A stretch of 64,000 bases of DNA from UBA8524 sp964215915. Its GTDB lineage: Bacteria > Bacteroidota > Bacteroidia > UBA8524. The translations under genes and the position numbers were made by a program. The notes beneath the pieces were generated by a model. That model saw nothing but the letters and a program-made list of their open reading frames with translations. It made no database searches and was not told where the DNA came from. Positions 1-7,877 of the stretch are shown here, piece after piece; positions within the stretch are counted from its first letter, which is position 1, and each line of letters starts with the position of its first letter. Location: positions 12,942 through 76,941 of the forward strand of contig CAXPEB010000080.1 of the NCBI GenBank assembly GCA_964215915.1, given 5' to 3'.

Positions 1-288
1 GCCTACCGAGTGCAGAACAAAATCAAGCGGACCTCCCAGTTTTTCCACCGACTGGTCAATAAGATTCTCCAGGTCCTCATTAGAGGTTACATCCGCACCG
101 ATCACCTCCGCGTTGCATTTTTCAGCCAACTCGTTGATTGCGCCCATGCGTAAAGCAATAGGAGCATTGGTCAGTACGAATTCGGCACCTTGTTCGTGGC
201 ATTTTTCTGCTACGTGCCAGGCAATAGACTGCGAATCAAGCGCACCGAATATGATTCCTTTTTTTCCTTTTAACAGTTGATTTGACAT
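1..288 (-). CDS. fabI: Enoyl-ACP reductase FabI, N-terminal part (cut by window edge)
   Basis: The leftward frame encodes the first 96 residues of an NADH-dependent enoyl-ACP reductase, which performs the last reduction of each fatty acid elongation cycle in the cytosol. The start reads MSNQLLKGKKGIIFGALDSQ. The GxxxxxSIA nucleotide-binding loop (residues 16-23, GALDSQSIA) and the following WHVAEKCHEQGA helix are typical of FabI rather than of ordinary short-chain dehydrogenases, which have TGxxxGIG. Residues 84-96 (KLGGKLDFVLHSV) match the strand leading to the usual HSxA motif. The rest, including the catalytic Tyr and Lys, lies outside the window. The start codon is the ATG at 288-286. No clear TAnnTTTG box was found upstream. 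Confidence 0.88.
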   Translation of the reverse strand, partial: MSNQLLKGKKGIIFGALDSQSIAWHVAEKCHEQGAEFVLTNAPIALRMGAINELAEKCNAEVIGADVTSNEDLENLIDQSVEKLGGPLDFVLHSVG

Positions 289-335
289 AGGAGGCAATGT
301 TTTGTGCAATGTTAGTGTTTTGTCGGGAATTACTG

Positions 336-974
336 CTACGGAGCGAGGCGTTCGAGTTTCCACCCGTCTTCTCCCACCCTGCTATACAGCAGGCGATCGT
401 GCAGGCGGTTTGGCCTGCCCTGCCAGAACTCGATATGTGAAGGAATGACCAGAAAGCCACCCCAATGAGGAGGCCTCGGAACTTCCTGTCCTTCAAACCG
501 TTTCATTTGTTCTTCAAGGCGTTGTTCCAGCACATTCCGGCCTTCGATCACCTGACTCTGATCGCTGACCCAGGCACCCACCTGGCTGCCCCGCGGACGG
601 GTGGCAAAATAGGCGTCGGAATCGGCTGAGTCCACCTTTTCTGCCTTACCACCGATACGAACCTGTCTTTCCAGTTCCGGCCAGAAAAAATTCAGGGAGC
701 AATACGGATTGGCCGCCAGAGCCTGCCCTTTATCGCTGTGGTAATTGGTATAAAACTGAAACCCGCTGCTGCTGAACTCCTTGAGCAGCACAATCCGGGA
801 TTCCGGGTGCTGTCCGTCGCCCGCAGTACTCAGGCACATGGCATTTGCTTCGGTTACTTCGGAGTGGAGCGCTGCTTTGAACCATTTGTCAAACAGCAAT
901 AAAGGATTTGCCGGCGCCTCCTTTTCGTCCAGGGAGGCCAGCTTGTATTCCTGTCGGATATCAGCCAGATTCAT
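336..974 (-). CDS. pdxH: Pyridoxamine 5'-phosphate oxidase
   Basis: This 212-residue protein is the FMN-dependent oxidase that converts pyridoxine or pyridoxamine phosphate to pyridoxal phosphate (PLP synthesis and salvage). It has the family's full length. The N-terminal DPxxLFxxWFxxA-like region is present (NPLLLFDKWFKAA), followed by the FMN-binding SRIVLLKEFSSSGFQFYTN segment and the C-terminal hallmark IEFWQGRPNRLHDR at about residues 181-194, which holds the PLP-contacting Arg and His. The gene is divergent from the NUDIX gene at 1047. Its ATG (974-972) lies exactly 4 nt downstream of a TAATTTTG box, so the mRNA may be leaderless. Confidence 0.95.
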   Translation of the reverse strand: MNLADIRQEYKLASLDEKEAPANPLLLFDKWFKAALHSEVTEANAMCLSTAGDGQHPESRIVLLKEFSSSGFQFYTNYHSDKGQALAANPYCSLNFFWPELERQVRIGGKAEKVDSADSDAYFATRPRGSQVGAWVSDQSQVIEGRNVLEQRLEEQMKRFEGQEVPRPPHWGGFLVIPSHIEFWQGRPNRLHDRLLYSRVGEDGWKLERLAP

Positions 975-978
975 TGGA

Positions 979-986
979 CAAAATTA
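979..986 (-). promoter_or_regulatory. -7 box of pdxH (TAATTTTG)
   Basis: On the minus strand the sequence TAATTTTG matches the Bacteroidota sigma-A -7 consensus TAnnTTTG. It ends 4 nt before the pdxH ATG, so transcription probably begins at or next to the start codon. It faces away from the NUDIX promoter 48 bp to the right. Confidence 0.6.
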
Positions 987-1034
987 AATATTTGAGTCGG
1001 GCTGCAAATGCAGGTAACGGCGGAACTTATGCAC

Positions 1035-1042
1035 TACCTTTG
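1035..1042 (+). promoter_or_regulatory. -7 box of the NUDIX gene (TACCTTTG)
   Basis: TACCTTTG fits the TAnnTTTG consensus. It lies downstream of the ATG at 1008, which would otherwise give the longest frame, and 4 nt upstream of the in-frame ATG at 1047. The later start is therefore preferred. Confidence 0.65.
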
Positions 1043-1046
1043 TTTA

Positions 1047-1619
1047 ATGCATGAATCGCTTCCTGTCGAAGAGAACCCCTGGAAGATCATCCATACGGAA
1101 GAAAAACTCGACACCCCCTGGATCCGCGTATTGCTTCACGATGTGCTCACCCCTTCCGGAGAAAAAGGCATTTATGGAATTACCCGGTTTAAGCACTACG
1201 CTATCGGGGTATTGCCGGTAGACGACGAAGGCTATACTTGGATTGTCGGGCAATACCGTTTTCCTACCGGAACATACAGTTGGGAAATTCCCGAAGGCGG
1301 AGGTGCCCTGGAGGTTCCTCCTATCGAGTCGGCAAAACGGGAGCTGAAGGAAGAAACCGGTATCGAAGCGGATAACTGGGAACTTCTTCTGGAAATGGAC
1401 CTGAGTAACAGTGCCACGGACGAAAAAGCTTTTTTGTACCTTGCCCGTAGACTTCGTTTCGGAGAAAGCCAGCCTGACTCGAACGAAAAACTGACAGTGC
1501 GCCGGATACATATGGATGAATTATACGCGCGTGTCAGGTCGTCAGAGATCACAGACAGCCTGACAGTAGCGGCGGTACAACAATACCGGATCAGGCAGCT
1601 GGAAGGGTCTTTGCTTTAA
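1047..1619 (+). CDS. NUDIX hydrolase, ADP-ribose pyrophosphatase-like
   Basis: The 190-residue protein has a NUDIX fold with the catalytic helix REL-x-EE-x-GI (RELKEETGI, about residues 102-110) preceded by PEGGGALEVPP. NUDIX enzymes of this length and layout usually hydrolyse ADP-ribose or nucleotide sugars; the substrate here is not determined. The first Glu of the GX5EX7REUXEEXGU box is replaced by Val, with a Glu one position earlier; the metal-binding REUXEE core is intact. The start at 1047 was chosen over 1008 because the promoter box lies between them. The gene is followed by dps after 10 nt, probably in the same operon. Confidence 0.88.
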   Translation: MHESLPVEENPWKIIHTEEKLDTPWIRVLLHDVLTPSGEKGIYGITRFKHYAIGVLPVDDEGYTWIVGQYRFPTGTYSWEIPEGGGALEVPPIESAKRELKEETGIEADNWELLLEMDLSNSATDEKAFLYLARRLRFGESQPDSNEKLTVRRIHMDELYARVRSSEITDSLTVAAVQQYRIRQLEGSLL

Positions 1620-1629
1620 CAGTACACAT

Positions 1630-2115
1630 ATGAACGCAAAATCAAAAACCAATCACATTGGTCTTCAAGTAGGCCATTCTTCTGACCTGGCAGACAAGCT
1701 AAATGATCTGCTGGCTAACTACCAGGTATATTACCTGAATACCCGTGGGTTCCACTGGAACATCAAAGGCGATAAATTCTTCGAACTTCATATCAAATTT
1801 GAAGAACTGTATACCGACCTTCAGCTGAAGATCGATGAAATTGCCGAACGGGTACTTACCCTGGGATTTACCCCGCTCCACTCCTTTGAAGATTACCTGA
1901 AAAAAAGTGAAATCCGCCCGGTTGTAAACCAAAGCGACGGAGAAAAATGCGTACGCTCTATCCTGGACGGATTCTCCATACTGCTGGAAAAACAACGCGT
2001 GATCCTTGACCTTTCGGCCGATGCCAATGACGAAGGAACCAACGCCATGATGAGTGACTATATCCGCGAACAGGAGAAGCTCGTCTGGATGTATTCTTCC
2101 TTCCTCGGGAAATAA
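1630..2115 (+). CDS. dps: Dps family ferritin-like DNA protection protein
   Basis: A 161-residue Dps/ferritin-like protein. Dps proteins form dodecamers that oxidise Fe(II) with hydrogen peroxide and shield DNA under stress. The signature is the first-helix segment LLANYQVYYLNTRGFHWNI followed by KFFELHIKFEELY and LQLKIDEIAERVLTLG, which supply the His, Asp and Glu ferroxidase ligands at the subunit interface. Length is normal for the family. The N-terminus is short and lysine-bearing (MNAKSKTNHIG), and may contact DNA. It lies 10 nt after the NUDIX gene with no promoter of its own visible, so co-transcription is likely. Confidence 0.93.
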   Translation: MNAKSKTNHIGLQVGHSSDLADKLNDLLANYQVYYLNTRGFHWNIKGDKFFELHIKFEELYTDLQLKIDEIAERVLTLGFTPLHSFEDYLKKSEIRPVVNQSDGEKCVRSILDGFSILLEKQRVILDLSADANDEGTNAMMSDYIREQEKLVWMYSSFLGK

Positions 2116-2171
2116 TGGTTATCCCAAAGTAGTGCTTTATTATTGCAGCCTCTCAACCGCAAACTGATTAG

Positions 2172-3491
2172 ATGAATGCATTGGTTATGGCGGGGCAGAT
2201 GATCCTGGCCCTGTCGATATTGATTACCCTACATGAATTAGGACATTACCTGGCTGCAAGAGCCTTCGGTATCAAAGTGGAGAAGTTCTTTCTCTTCTTT
2301 GATGCCGGAGGTTTCAAGCTTTTCTCTTTCCGTAAAGGAGATACGGAATATGGTATGGGATGGCTCCCGCTCGGGGGCTATGTAAAGATTGCCGGTATGA
2401 TCGACGAATCCATGGATACCGATCAGCTGAAATCTGAACCCCAACCCTGGGAATTCCGAAGCAAACCCGCCTGGCAAAGACTTATCGTAATGCTGGCCGG
2501 GGTAACCGTTAATATCATTCTGGGTATTGTGATCTTCTCCGGAAGCCTTCTTTATTACGGCGATCAATACCTGCTCAATAAAGATGCACGTTTTGGAATT
2601 ACGGCTTCGGAATATGCACAGAGTATCGGGTTCCGTGACGGCGACCATATTCTGAAGATCAACGGACAGGATGTGGTTCGTTTCGATGAGATCCTTAATC
2701 CATCCAATATCCTGAACTCAGCCAACTTCACCGTGCAGCGCGGTGACTCCGTATTTGATATCCACCTTCCCGACTCCGCACTGGGTTCCCTGAACTCCAA
2801 AAAATCCAGCTTTCTCGGATTACGCAGGGAGTTTGTGGTAAATAAAGTGGTGGGTGGAAGCAATGCCGCCAAAGCCGGTTTACAGAAAGGGGATCATATC
2901 CTCCGGGTGGAAAACGAAGACGCCCGCTTTTTTCATGATTTCCAGCGTATCCTCTCCAAGCATGAAGAAGAAGATGTGAAGCTGCTGGTGAAAAGGGATG
3001 ACGATACCCTGGACATGATGGTCAGTGTCAACAAAGGAGGCACTATCGGGTTTGAAGCCACCTTCGACGAATTGAATTTCCAGACCGAATACTACTCCTT
3101 CGGAGAATCGCTGAAACGCGGAAATGAACGGGCCTTTGCCTCTCTCATTGTGAACATTAAAGGCTTGGGCAAGATCTTTTCCGGAGATGTAGACCCCACC
3201 AAATCACTGATGGGACCGATTGCCCTGGCCACCGTTTTCGGATCTACCTGGGATTGGGAGAACTTCTGGGGACTAACCGGACTGCTCAGTATGGTATTGG
3301 CCTTTATGAATGTGCTGCCTATCCCTGCACTGGATGGAGGACATGCCCTCTTCCTGTTCGTAGAAATGGTCATTCGGCGCCCGCTTGGGGATAAGTTCAT
3401 GCAGGTTACACAGGTCATCGGTATGGTAATCTTACTTAGCTTGATGATCTTTGTTTTCGGCAATGACATCTGGAACCTCATCACTTCTTAA
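2172..3491 (+). CDS. rseP: RIP metalloprotease RseP (site-2 protease, M50)
   Basis: A 439-residue intramembrane zinc metalloprotease that cleaves membrane-bound anti-sigma factors or other type II membrane proteins during envelope stress responses. The zinc motif HELGH is at residues 21-25 inside the first membrane segment. The third ligand motif, PIPALDGGHAL, sits near residue 385. Two PDZ-like regions lie between them (about residues 130-200 and 205-280). Hydrophobic segments occur at both ends. The protein is full length for the family. The next gene starts inside its 3' end in another frame, so rseP, the secreted protein and hscB probably form one operon. Confidence 0.95.
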   Translation: MNALVMAGQMILALSILITLHELGHYLAARAFGIKVEKFFLFFDAGGFKLFSFRKGDTEYGMGWLPLGGYVKIAGMIDESMDTDQLKSEPQPWEFRSKPAWQRLIVMLAGVTVNIILGIVIFSGSLLYYGDQYLLNKDARFGITASEYAQSIGFRDGDHILKINGQDVVRFDEILNPSNILNSANFTVQRGDSVFDIHLPDSALGSLNSKKSSFLGLRREFVVNKVVGGSNAAKAGLQKGDHILRVENEDARFFHDFQRILSKHEEEDVKLLVKRDDDTLDMMVSVNKGGTIGFEATFDELNFQTEYYSFGESLKRGNERAFASLIVNIKGLGKIFSGDVDPTKSLMGPIALATVFGSTWDWENFWGLTGLLSMVLAFMNVLPIPALDGGHALFLFVEMVIRRPLGDKFMQVTQVIGMVILLSLMIFVFGNDIWNLITS

Positions 3492-4272
3492 GGGATTCTT
3501 TTGCCTGCTTACGGTACTTACCGGCCTGGGTTTACAAGCACAGGACTATACCTCCGGTGTTCCCGACAGCACCTTCAATAAGGATTCCGTTTCCGAGATC
3601 AGAATTCTGATCGTTCCCTTTAACCCAGCTATGTACTTCTCCGATGCGGATAAGGACATTGGCGACGTATCTCAGCTTCCTCCGGGAGAAGTCAGGAGAC
3701 GCATGAGCGCCAACCTGGAGAATGCCCTGTCGGATCAGTTCGGATTGTATTACAACAGCAAAGGCATTTCTAAAACCAAAGATGCCGCAGACGACCTGGA
3801 CCTGATTTTCGGGTCCATTCAATATGCCCCGAAACCGGCCAACCCGCAGGAAAATTCTGAGGAAGAAAAGCCGGCCAAAAGTGTATTGAACGGGTTGAAA
3901 CAAAAACTAAAAGAGGGCCAGAAGGATACGGAAAAACAAAAGGCGGATGAATCCTCTATTTATATGGATGTGGCCTTTTCTGACCAGCGCCTGCTCAATT
4001 ACCTGGGTGATAAATACGAAACCGACTATGTGATCTTTGTCAATCAGTTTGAGATCATTACCGATTACGAAAACTGCATCGATCTGCAAAACCGGAAATA
4101 CTACCGGGAGATCCGCGTGCATTATTCGGTATACTCCAGGGATGGAAAGCGTGTTGGCGGTCAGGTGATCGTTATGCCCTACCATAGCAACGAAAACCAG
4201 ATATCGGTAATCGTTCGGGATAATTTCGGACAGATCAGCCGCCAGCTGATGGAACAGGTCTATAAACAGTAA
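3463..4272 (+). CDS. Secreted protein of unknown function
   Basis: A 269-residue protein, not recognised. The N-terminus is a clear signal peptide with a hydrophobic core (LLKGFFCLLTVLTGLGL) and a cleavage site near LQAQ. The mature part has a strand-rich N-terminal region (SEIRILIVPFNPAMYFSD), a charged low-complexity linker around residues 135-160 rich in Lys, Glu and Gln, and a C-terminal domain with YETDYVIFVNQFEIITDYENC and YREIRVHYSVYSRDGKRVGG. It is probably periplasmic. The frame opens 29 nt inside rseP (ATG at 3463; an upstream ATG at 3451 is also possible) and its TAA overlaps the hscB ATG, so it is translationally coupled at both ends. Confidence 0.8.
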   Translation: MTSGTSSLLKGFFCLLTVLTGLGLQAQDYTSGVPDSTFNKDSVSEIRILIVPFNPAMYFSDADKDIGDVSQLPPGEVRRRMSANLENALSDQFGLYYNSKGISKTKDAADDLDLIFGSIQYAPKPANPQENSEEEKPAKSVLNGLKQKLKEGQKDTEKQKADESSIYMDVAFSDQRLLNYLGDKYETDYVIFVNQFEIITDYENCIDLQNRKYYREIRVHYSVYSRDGKRVGGQVIVMPYHSNENQISVIVRDNFGQISRQLMEQVYKQ

Positions 4273-4769
4273 TGACGTATTTCGACGTATTTCAAATTCC
4301 GGTCAGCTTTTTTCCTGACCAGGATGCTCTCAGAAAACAATACTACCGCCTAAGCCGGGAATTTCACCCCGACCTGGGAGAAGCAGGCCAGGAAAGCGAA
4401 CGCCTGCAGCAAAGCAGCCAACTGAACGAGGCTTACCGTACCCTCAGCAATTTCGAATCGCGGGTAGCTCATATCCTGAAGATTGAAGGTGTGCTCAATG
4501 ACACGGACAAGCAGGAACTTTCTCCCGACTTTCTGATGGAAATGATGGAATACAACGAGGAGCTGATGGAGGCGCGTATGGAAGGCGGAGAAAGAGCCGA
4601 TACGATCCGTGCCCGTATCCTGGAGAAAGCCGGCACCTTGCGCAGCGAATGGGAAGCTCAATGCCGGGAATATGACCGGAACCCGGAACAAGCTACCCTG
4701 CAATCCATAAAAGAATACTATTTCCGTAACCGTTACCTCAACCGGTTGCTGGAACAAATCACCGACTGA
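4272..4769 (+). CDS. hscB: Fe-S cluster assembly co-chaperone HscB-like J-domain protein
   Basis: A 165-residue J-domain protein. The N-terminal J domain (about residues 1-70) carries the HPD tripeptide at residues 32-34 that stimulates an Hsp70 ATPase. The C-terminal part, with FLMEMMEYNEELMEA and a helical tail, matches the HscB oligomerisation domain (HSCB_C), which binds the IscU scaffold. HscB delivers nascent iron-sulphur clusters with HscA. Length is normal. The start ATG overlaps the TAA of the upstream secreted protein (TAATG), indicating coupling. It is followed by ffh, which is convergent and only 2 nt away. Confidence 0.88.
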   Translation: MTYFDVFQIPVSFFPDQDALRKQYYRLSREFHPDLGEAGQESERLQQSSQLNEAYRTLSNFESRVAHILKIEGVLNDTDKQELSPDFLMEMMEYNEELMEARMEGGERADTIRARILEKAGTLRSEWEAQCREYDRNPEQATLQSIKEYYFRNRYLNRLLEQITD

Positions 4770-4771
4770 CT

Positions 4772-6100
4772 TTAGCGCCGGAATGGCATTCCGCGCATGC
4801 TGCGGCCCGCTCCCTGCATTTTATTCATGGTCTTCATCATCTTACGCATGTCCTCAAACTGCTTGATGAGTTTGTTGACTTCCGTAATATCGCGGCCTGA
4901 TCCCATGGCAATACGTTTTTTGCGGGTGCCGTTCAGGGCATCGGGGTTCTTTCTTTCAAACGGGGTCATGGATTGAATGATGGATTCCACTCCCTTGAAG
5001 GAGTTTTCATCGATATCCACATCCTTAATGGCTTTACCTACCCCGGGAATCATTCCCATAAGGTCCTTGATATTGCCCATTTTTTTGATCTGCTGCAACT
5101 GCTTCAGAAAATCATCGAAGTCGAAGTCATTTCCCCGGATCTTCTTTTGCAGGCGTTCGGCCTCTTCCTCGTCAAAGACCTGCTGGGCTTTTTCCACCAA
5201 GGAAACAATATCGCCCATGCCCAATATACGGGAAGCCATACGGTCGGGGTGGAATACATCCAGGGCATCCATCTTCTCCCCCATACTTACAAACTTGATG
5301 GGTTTGTTGACCTGCGACTTGATGGAAAGTGCCGCTCCACCCCGGGTATCGCCATCCATCTTGGTGAGCACCACCCCGTTAAAATCCAGGCGCTCATTAA
5401 ACGCTTCTGCCGTATTTACGGCATCCTGACCGGTCATGGCATCCACCACGAACAAAATCTCCTGAGGTTGAACCGCCGCTTTAACCGCTGCGATCTCTTT
5501 CATCATCTCCTCATCAATACTCAGTCGGCCTGCCGTATCAATGATCACCACATTGTTCCCGTTACGTTTGGCTTCACTGATCGCATTTTTTGCAATCTCC
5601 ACCGGGTTTTTATTTCCTTCTTCGGTATAAACAGGAACCTCTACCTGTCCGCCAAGCACTTTCAACTGGTCGATCGCAGCCGGACGGTAAACGTCGCCGG
5701 CAACCAATAACGGATTACGCCCCTTGCCCTTGATATACCGGGCCAGTTTTCCGGAGAATGTAGTCTTACCGGATCCTTGTAAGCCGGCAATCAGAATAAC
5801 AGCAGGGTTACCAGTGATATTAAATTCCGCTGTTTGTCCACCCAGGAGTTCTTTGAGCTCGTCGTTGACAATCTTGATCATCAACTGCCCGGGAGACACT
5901 GCCGTTAATACATTCTGCCCGAGAGCCTTCTCTTTGACCGTATCGGTGAACGACTTGGCAATCTTATAGTTCACGTCGGCCTCCACCAATGCCTTACGGA
6001 TTTCCTTAACCGTCTCGGCAATGTTGAGTTCCGTGATCTTTCCCTGTCCCTTCAGCGTCTTAAACGCGCGATCCAATCGTGAACTGAGGTTTTCAAACAT
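4772..6100 (-). CDS. ffh: Signal recognition particle GTPase Ffh
   Basis: A 442-residue SRP54 protein that binds signal sequences of nascent membrane proteins and the 4.5S RNA, and targets them to FtsY at the membrane. The N domain covers residues 1-90. The G domain has the P-loop GLQGSGKTT at 106-114, DTAGR and TKMDG motifs. The C-terminal M domain is methionine-rich (MRKMMKTMNKMQGAGRSMRGM). Full length. The ATG is preceded by a TACTTTTG box. The divergent DCC-family gene begins 38 nt to the right, and the two promoters overlap. Confidence 0.97.
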   Translation of the reverse strand: MFENLSSRLDRAFKTLKGQGKITELNIAETVKEIRKALVEADVNYKIAKSFTDTVKEKALGQNVLTAVSPGQLMIKIVNDELKELLGGQTAEFNITGNPAVILIAGLQGSGKTTFSGKLARYIKGKGRNPLLVAGDVYRPAAIDQLKVLGGQVEVPVYTEEGNKNPVEIAKNAISEAKRNGNNVVIIDTAGRLSIDEEMMKEIAAVKAAVQPQEILFVVDAMTGQDAVNTAEAFNERLDFNGVVLTKMDGDTRGGAALSIKSQVNKPIKFVSMGEKMDALDVFHPDRMASRILGMGDIVSLVEKAQQVFDEEEAERLQKKIRGNDFDFDDFLKQLQQIKKMGNIKDLMGMIPGVGKAIKDVDIDENSFKGVESIIQSMTPFERKNPDALNGTRKKRIAMGSGRDITEVNKLIKQFEDMRKMMKTMNKMQGAGRSMRGMPFRR

Positions 6101-6113
6101 GGTTACCTGATCT

Positions 6114-6121
6114 TATTTTTG
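6114..6121 (+). promoter_or_regulatory. -7 box of the DCC-family gene (TATTTTTG)
   Basis: TATTTTTG matches the TAnnTTTG consensus, 17 nt upstream of the ATG at 6139. It lies only 5 bp from the opposite-strand box of ffh, so polymerase can probably use only one of the two at a time. Confidence 0.55.
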
Positions 6122-6126
6122 AACTG

Positions 6127-6134
6127 CAAAAGTA
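6127..6134 (-). promoter_or_regulatory. ffh: -7 box of ffh (TACTTTTG)
   Basis: On the minus strand TACTTTTG matches TAnnTTTG and lies 26 nt before the ffh ATG. It overlaps the predicted initially transcribed region of the rightward DCC gene. Confidence 0.6.
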
Positions 6135-6138
6135 AGGA

Positions 6139-6552
6139 ATGACCGAGGAAAATTCACCCCTTCCTGACCGCCTCGTCTTTTTCGATGGCATTTGTGCTTT
6201 CTGTAACCGTTCGGTACGCTTTATTCTGAAACGCGACAAACGGGAGCGTTTTTTCTTTGCCCCTTTGCAAGGCTCAACAGCTGAAAAGATTCTCCCGGGA
6301 CAAAACCCGGAACAGCCAGAATCCTTGTGTTACCTGCGTAAGGGAATTTTGTACCGCAAAAGCAGTGCTGCCCTACATATAGCGCTTGATCTCGATGGAG
6401 CCTGGTTTCTGCTTGCCCCTTTTTTGCTGATCCCGGCTCCGTTCAGGGATTATCTTTATGACGGCTTTGCAGCAAGACGTTATGCCTGGTTTGGAAAATA
6501 CGATAGCTGTCAGTTGCCCGATGCCGGAGAAAGAGCACGTTACCTTCCCTGA
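6139..6552 (+). CDS. DCC-family thiol-disulfide oxidoreductase-like protein (DUF393)
   Basis: A 137-residue protein of the DCC family, named for its conserved Asp and two Cys. The motif FFDGICAFCNRSV is at residues 14-26, with Asp16, Cys19 and Cys22 forming a thioredoxin-like CxxC pair. The conserved FAPLQG segment follows, and the C-terminal PAPFRDYLYDGFAARRYAWFG is also typical. Members are predicted disulfide oxidoreductases of unknown substrate. Length is normal. It stands alone between ffh and the TPR lipoprotein gene, with a short hairpin terminator just after the stop. Confidence 0.85.
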   Translation: MTEENSPLPDRLVFFDGICAFCNRSVRFILKRDKRERFFFAPLQGSTAEKILPGQNPEQPESLCYLRKGILYRKSSAALHIALDLDGAWFLLAPFLLIPAPFRDYLYDGFAARRYAWFGKYDSCQLPDAGERARYLP

Positions 6553-6564
6553 GCATTTTGAATC

Positions 6565-6585
6565 ATAGCCTATTCGGCTATTTTT
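6565..6585 (+). terminator. Hairpin terminator after the DCC gene
   Basis: ATAGCC (6565-6570) pairs with GGCTAT (6576-6581) across a 5-nt loop and runs into five T. The distal arm and T-run also form the -7 box of the next gene (6579-6586). Confidence 0.55.
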
Positions 6586-6586
6586 G
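6579..6586 (+). promoter_or_regulatory. -7 box of the TPR lipoprotein gene (TATTTTTG)
   Basis: TATTTTTG matches the consensus and ends 15 nt before the ATG at 6602. It is embedded in the 3' arm and T-tract of the upstream terminator hairpin. Confidence 0.55.
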
Positions 6587-6601
6587 CAGCAAGCGAATTT
6601 C

Positions 6602-7312
6602 ATGAAAAAAGCATTGCTATTTGCGGTTATTCCGGTCATAATGCTCGGAGCCTGCAACCAGAACGACACTACGGAGACGGTCAAAGAAGATAAATCTTCC
6701 ACTGACGAAATGCTCATGCACCAGGCCCTGAACCGGCGTGATTACCCGACGGCACTGGTCAGCATTAACCGCATTCTGGCAACCGACAGTACCCGGAAAC
6801 AACTCTACGATACGTTGTTTGCCATTTATAATGAGCTGCAGAACCCGTACGCAGTTGCCGATGTTGGCCCTTTGATCCTGAAAGACCGTCCGAACGACCT
6901 GCAGATTCTTGAGCCGACTGCAGCGGCATTTGAAATTCTGGGCGAGTTCAGTCTTGCCCTGGAACTGGAAGACCGCCTGTTTGCTATTACCGGCGACCCA
7001 CAGCTAAAGCTTCAGATAGCCAGCAACCAGTTTAATCAGGGGAATATCGAAGGCGCTAAAGCTTCTCTTGAATGGGTGTTAGACAACCGCCAGCAAACCG
7101 ATACGGTAAAGGTGGAACAACCCATGCCCACCGTGCCGGACAAAACACAAAAGATCCGGATACGGGCCATTGCATATTATATGCTTGGCAACCTGTACAT
7201 GCAGACCAATAACCGCAACAAAGCGAAACAAAGTTTCGAGGCGGCACTGCAAATTGAGCCTTTCTACGACATGGCTGCCACTTCTCTGCTTGAGCTGGAG
7301 AAAGGGAGATAA
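6602..7312 (+). CDS. TPR-repeat lipoprotein
   Basis: A 236-residue protein beginning with a lipoprotein signal peptide (lipobox LGAC, acylated Cys at residue 18). It contains about four tetratricopeptide-like helical pairs, for example TALVSINRILATDS, LALELEDRLFAITGD and NKAKQSFEAALQIEP near the C-terminus. TPR proteins serve as protein-protein scaffolds; the partner here is unknown. It is probably tethered to the inner leaflet of the outer membrane facing the periplasm. The ATG at 6602 is chosen because an upstream TTG in the same frame would fall inside the promoter. The convergent adenosyltransferase ends 5 nt away. Confidence 0.82.
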   Translation: MKKALLFAVIPVIMLGACNQNDTTETVKEDKSSTDEMLMHQALNRRDYPTALVSINRILATDSTRKQLYDTLFAIYNELQNPYAVADVGPLILKDRPNDLQILEPTAAAFEILGEFSLALELEDRLFAITGDPQLKLQIASNQFNQGNIEGAKASLEWVLDNRQQTDTVKVEQPMPTVPDKTQKIRIRAIAYYMLGNLYMQTNNRNKAKQSFEAALQIEPFYDMAATSLLELEKGR

Positions 7313-7317
7313 TTTGG

Positions 7318-7863
7318 TCAGGATTTGCGGGGAGCCCATGCGATTTCTCCGCTGTTCTGGTCCAGGGTGATCTTTCGGGCCAGTACGAACAGGTAATCAC
7401 TCAGCCGGTTCAGGTAAACCCGGATATCCTGGTCTACCTCCTCTGTTTCCGCCAGTTTTATCACCAATCTTTCTGCCCTGCGGCATACACAGCGGGCAAC
7501 ATGACACATAGCTGCATCGCGAGTTCCTCCGGGAAGTATGAAGTTTTTAAGTGCGGGGAGTTCTTCATTAAGGGCATCCATTCTATCTTCCAGTGCAGTG
7601 ATGTCTTCGGGCTTCAAATCCGGAACAACCATCTTTGATCCCGGAACAGAAGCCAGCAGGGAGCCTATGGTAAAAAGCCGATCCTGGATAAACAGCAAGT
7701 GTTTCTGATCCGTTTCATTCGCCGTACAGGCCACATAGCCCAGGTAAGAATTCAACTCGTCCAGGGTACCATAAGCTTCTATCCGTGCATGGTATTTCGG
7801 AACCCTTACTCCGCCGATCAATGCGGTTTCTCCTTTGTCTCCTGTTTTCGTATAGATTTTCAT
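7318..7863 (-). CDS. Cob(I)yrinic acid a,c-diamide adenosyltransferase (PduO type)
   Basis: A 181-residue PduO/MMAB-type ATP:corrinoid adenosyltransferase that makes adenosylcobalamin from reduced cobalamin and ATP. The N-terminal ATP-binding motif is KIYTKTGDKGETALIGG. The helical bundle carries GTLDELNSYLGY and the C-terminal LNRLSDYLFVLAR signature. Full length. The start is the ATG at 7863-7861, 6 nt after a TATTTTTG box; an in-frame ATG three codons upstream would fall next to that box. No other cobalamin genes lie beside it. Confidence 0.92.
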   Translation of the reverse strand: MKIYTKTGDKGETALIGGVRVPKYHARIEAYGTLDELNSYLGYVACTANETDQKHLLFIQDRLFTIGSLLASVPGSKMVVPDLKPEDITALEDRMDALNEELPALKNFILPGGTRDAAMCHVARCVCRRAERLVIKLAETEEVDQDIRVYLNRLSDYLFVLARKITLDQNSGEIAWAPRKS

Positions 7864-7869
7864 ACCCCT

Positions 7870-7877
7870 CAAAAATA
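7870..7877 (-). promoter_or_regulatory. -7 box of the adenosyltransferase gene (TATTTTTG)
   Basis: Minus-strand TATTTTTG, 6 nt before the ATG. It lies within the U-tract of the terminator that ends the upstream DUF4382 gene. Confidence 0.55.

Noticed and set aside
1008..1046. Earlier start of the NUDIX gene
   Set aside because: The -7 box lies between this ATG and the next in-frame ATG, so the earlier ATG would not be transcribed.
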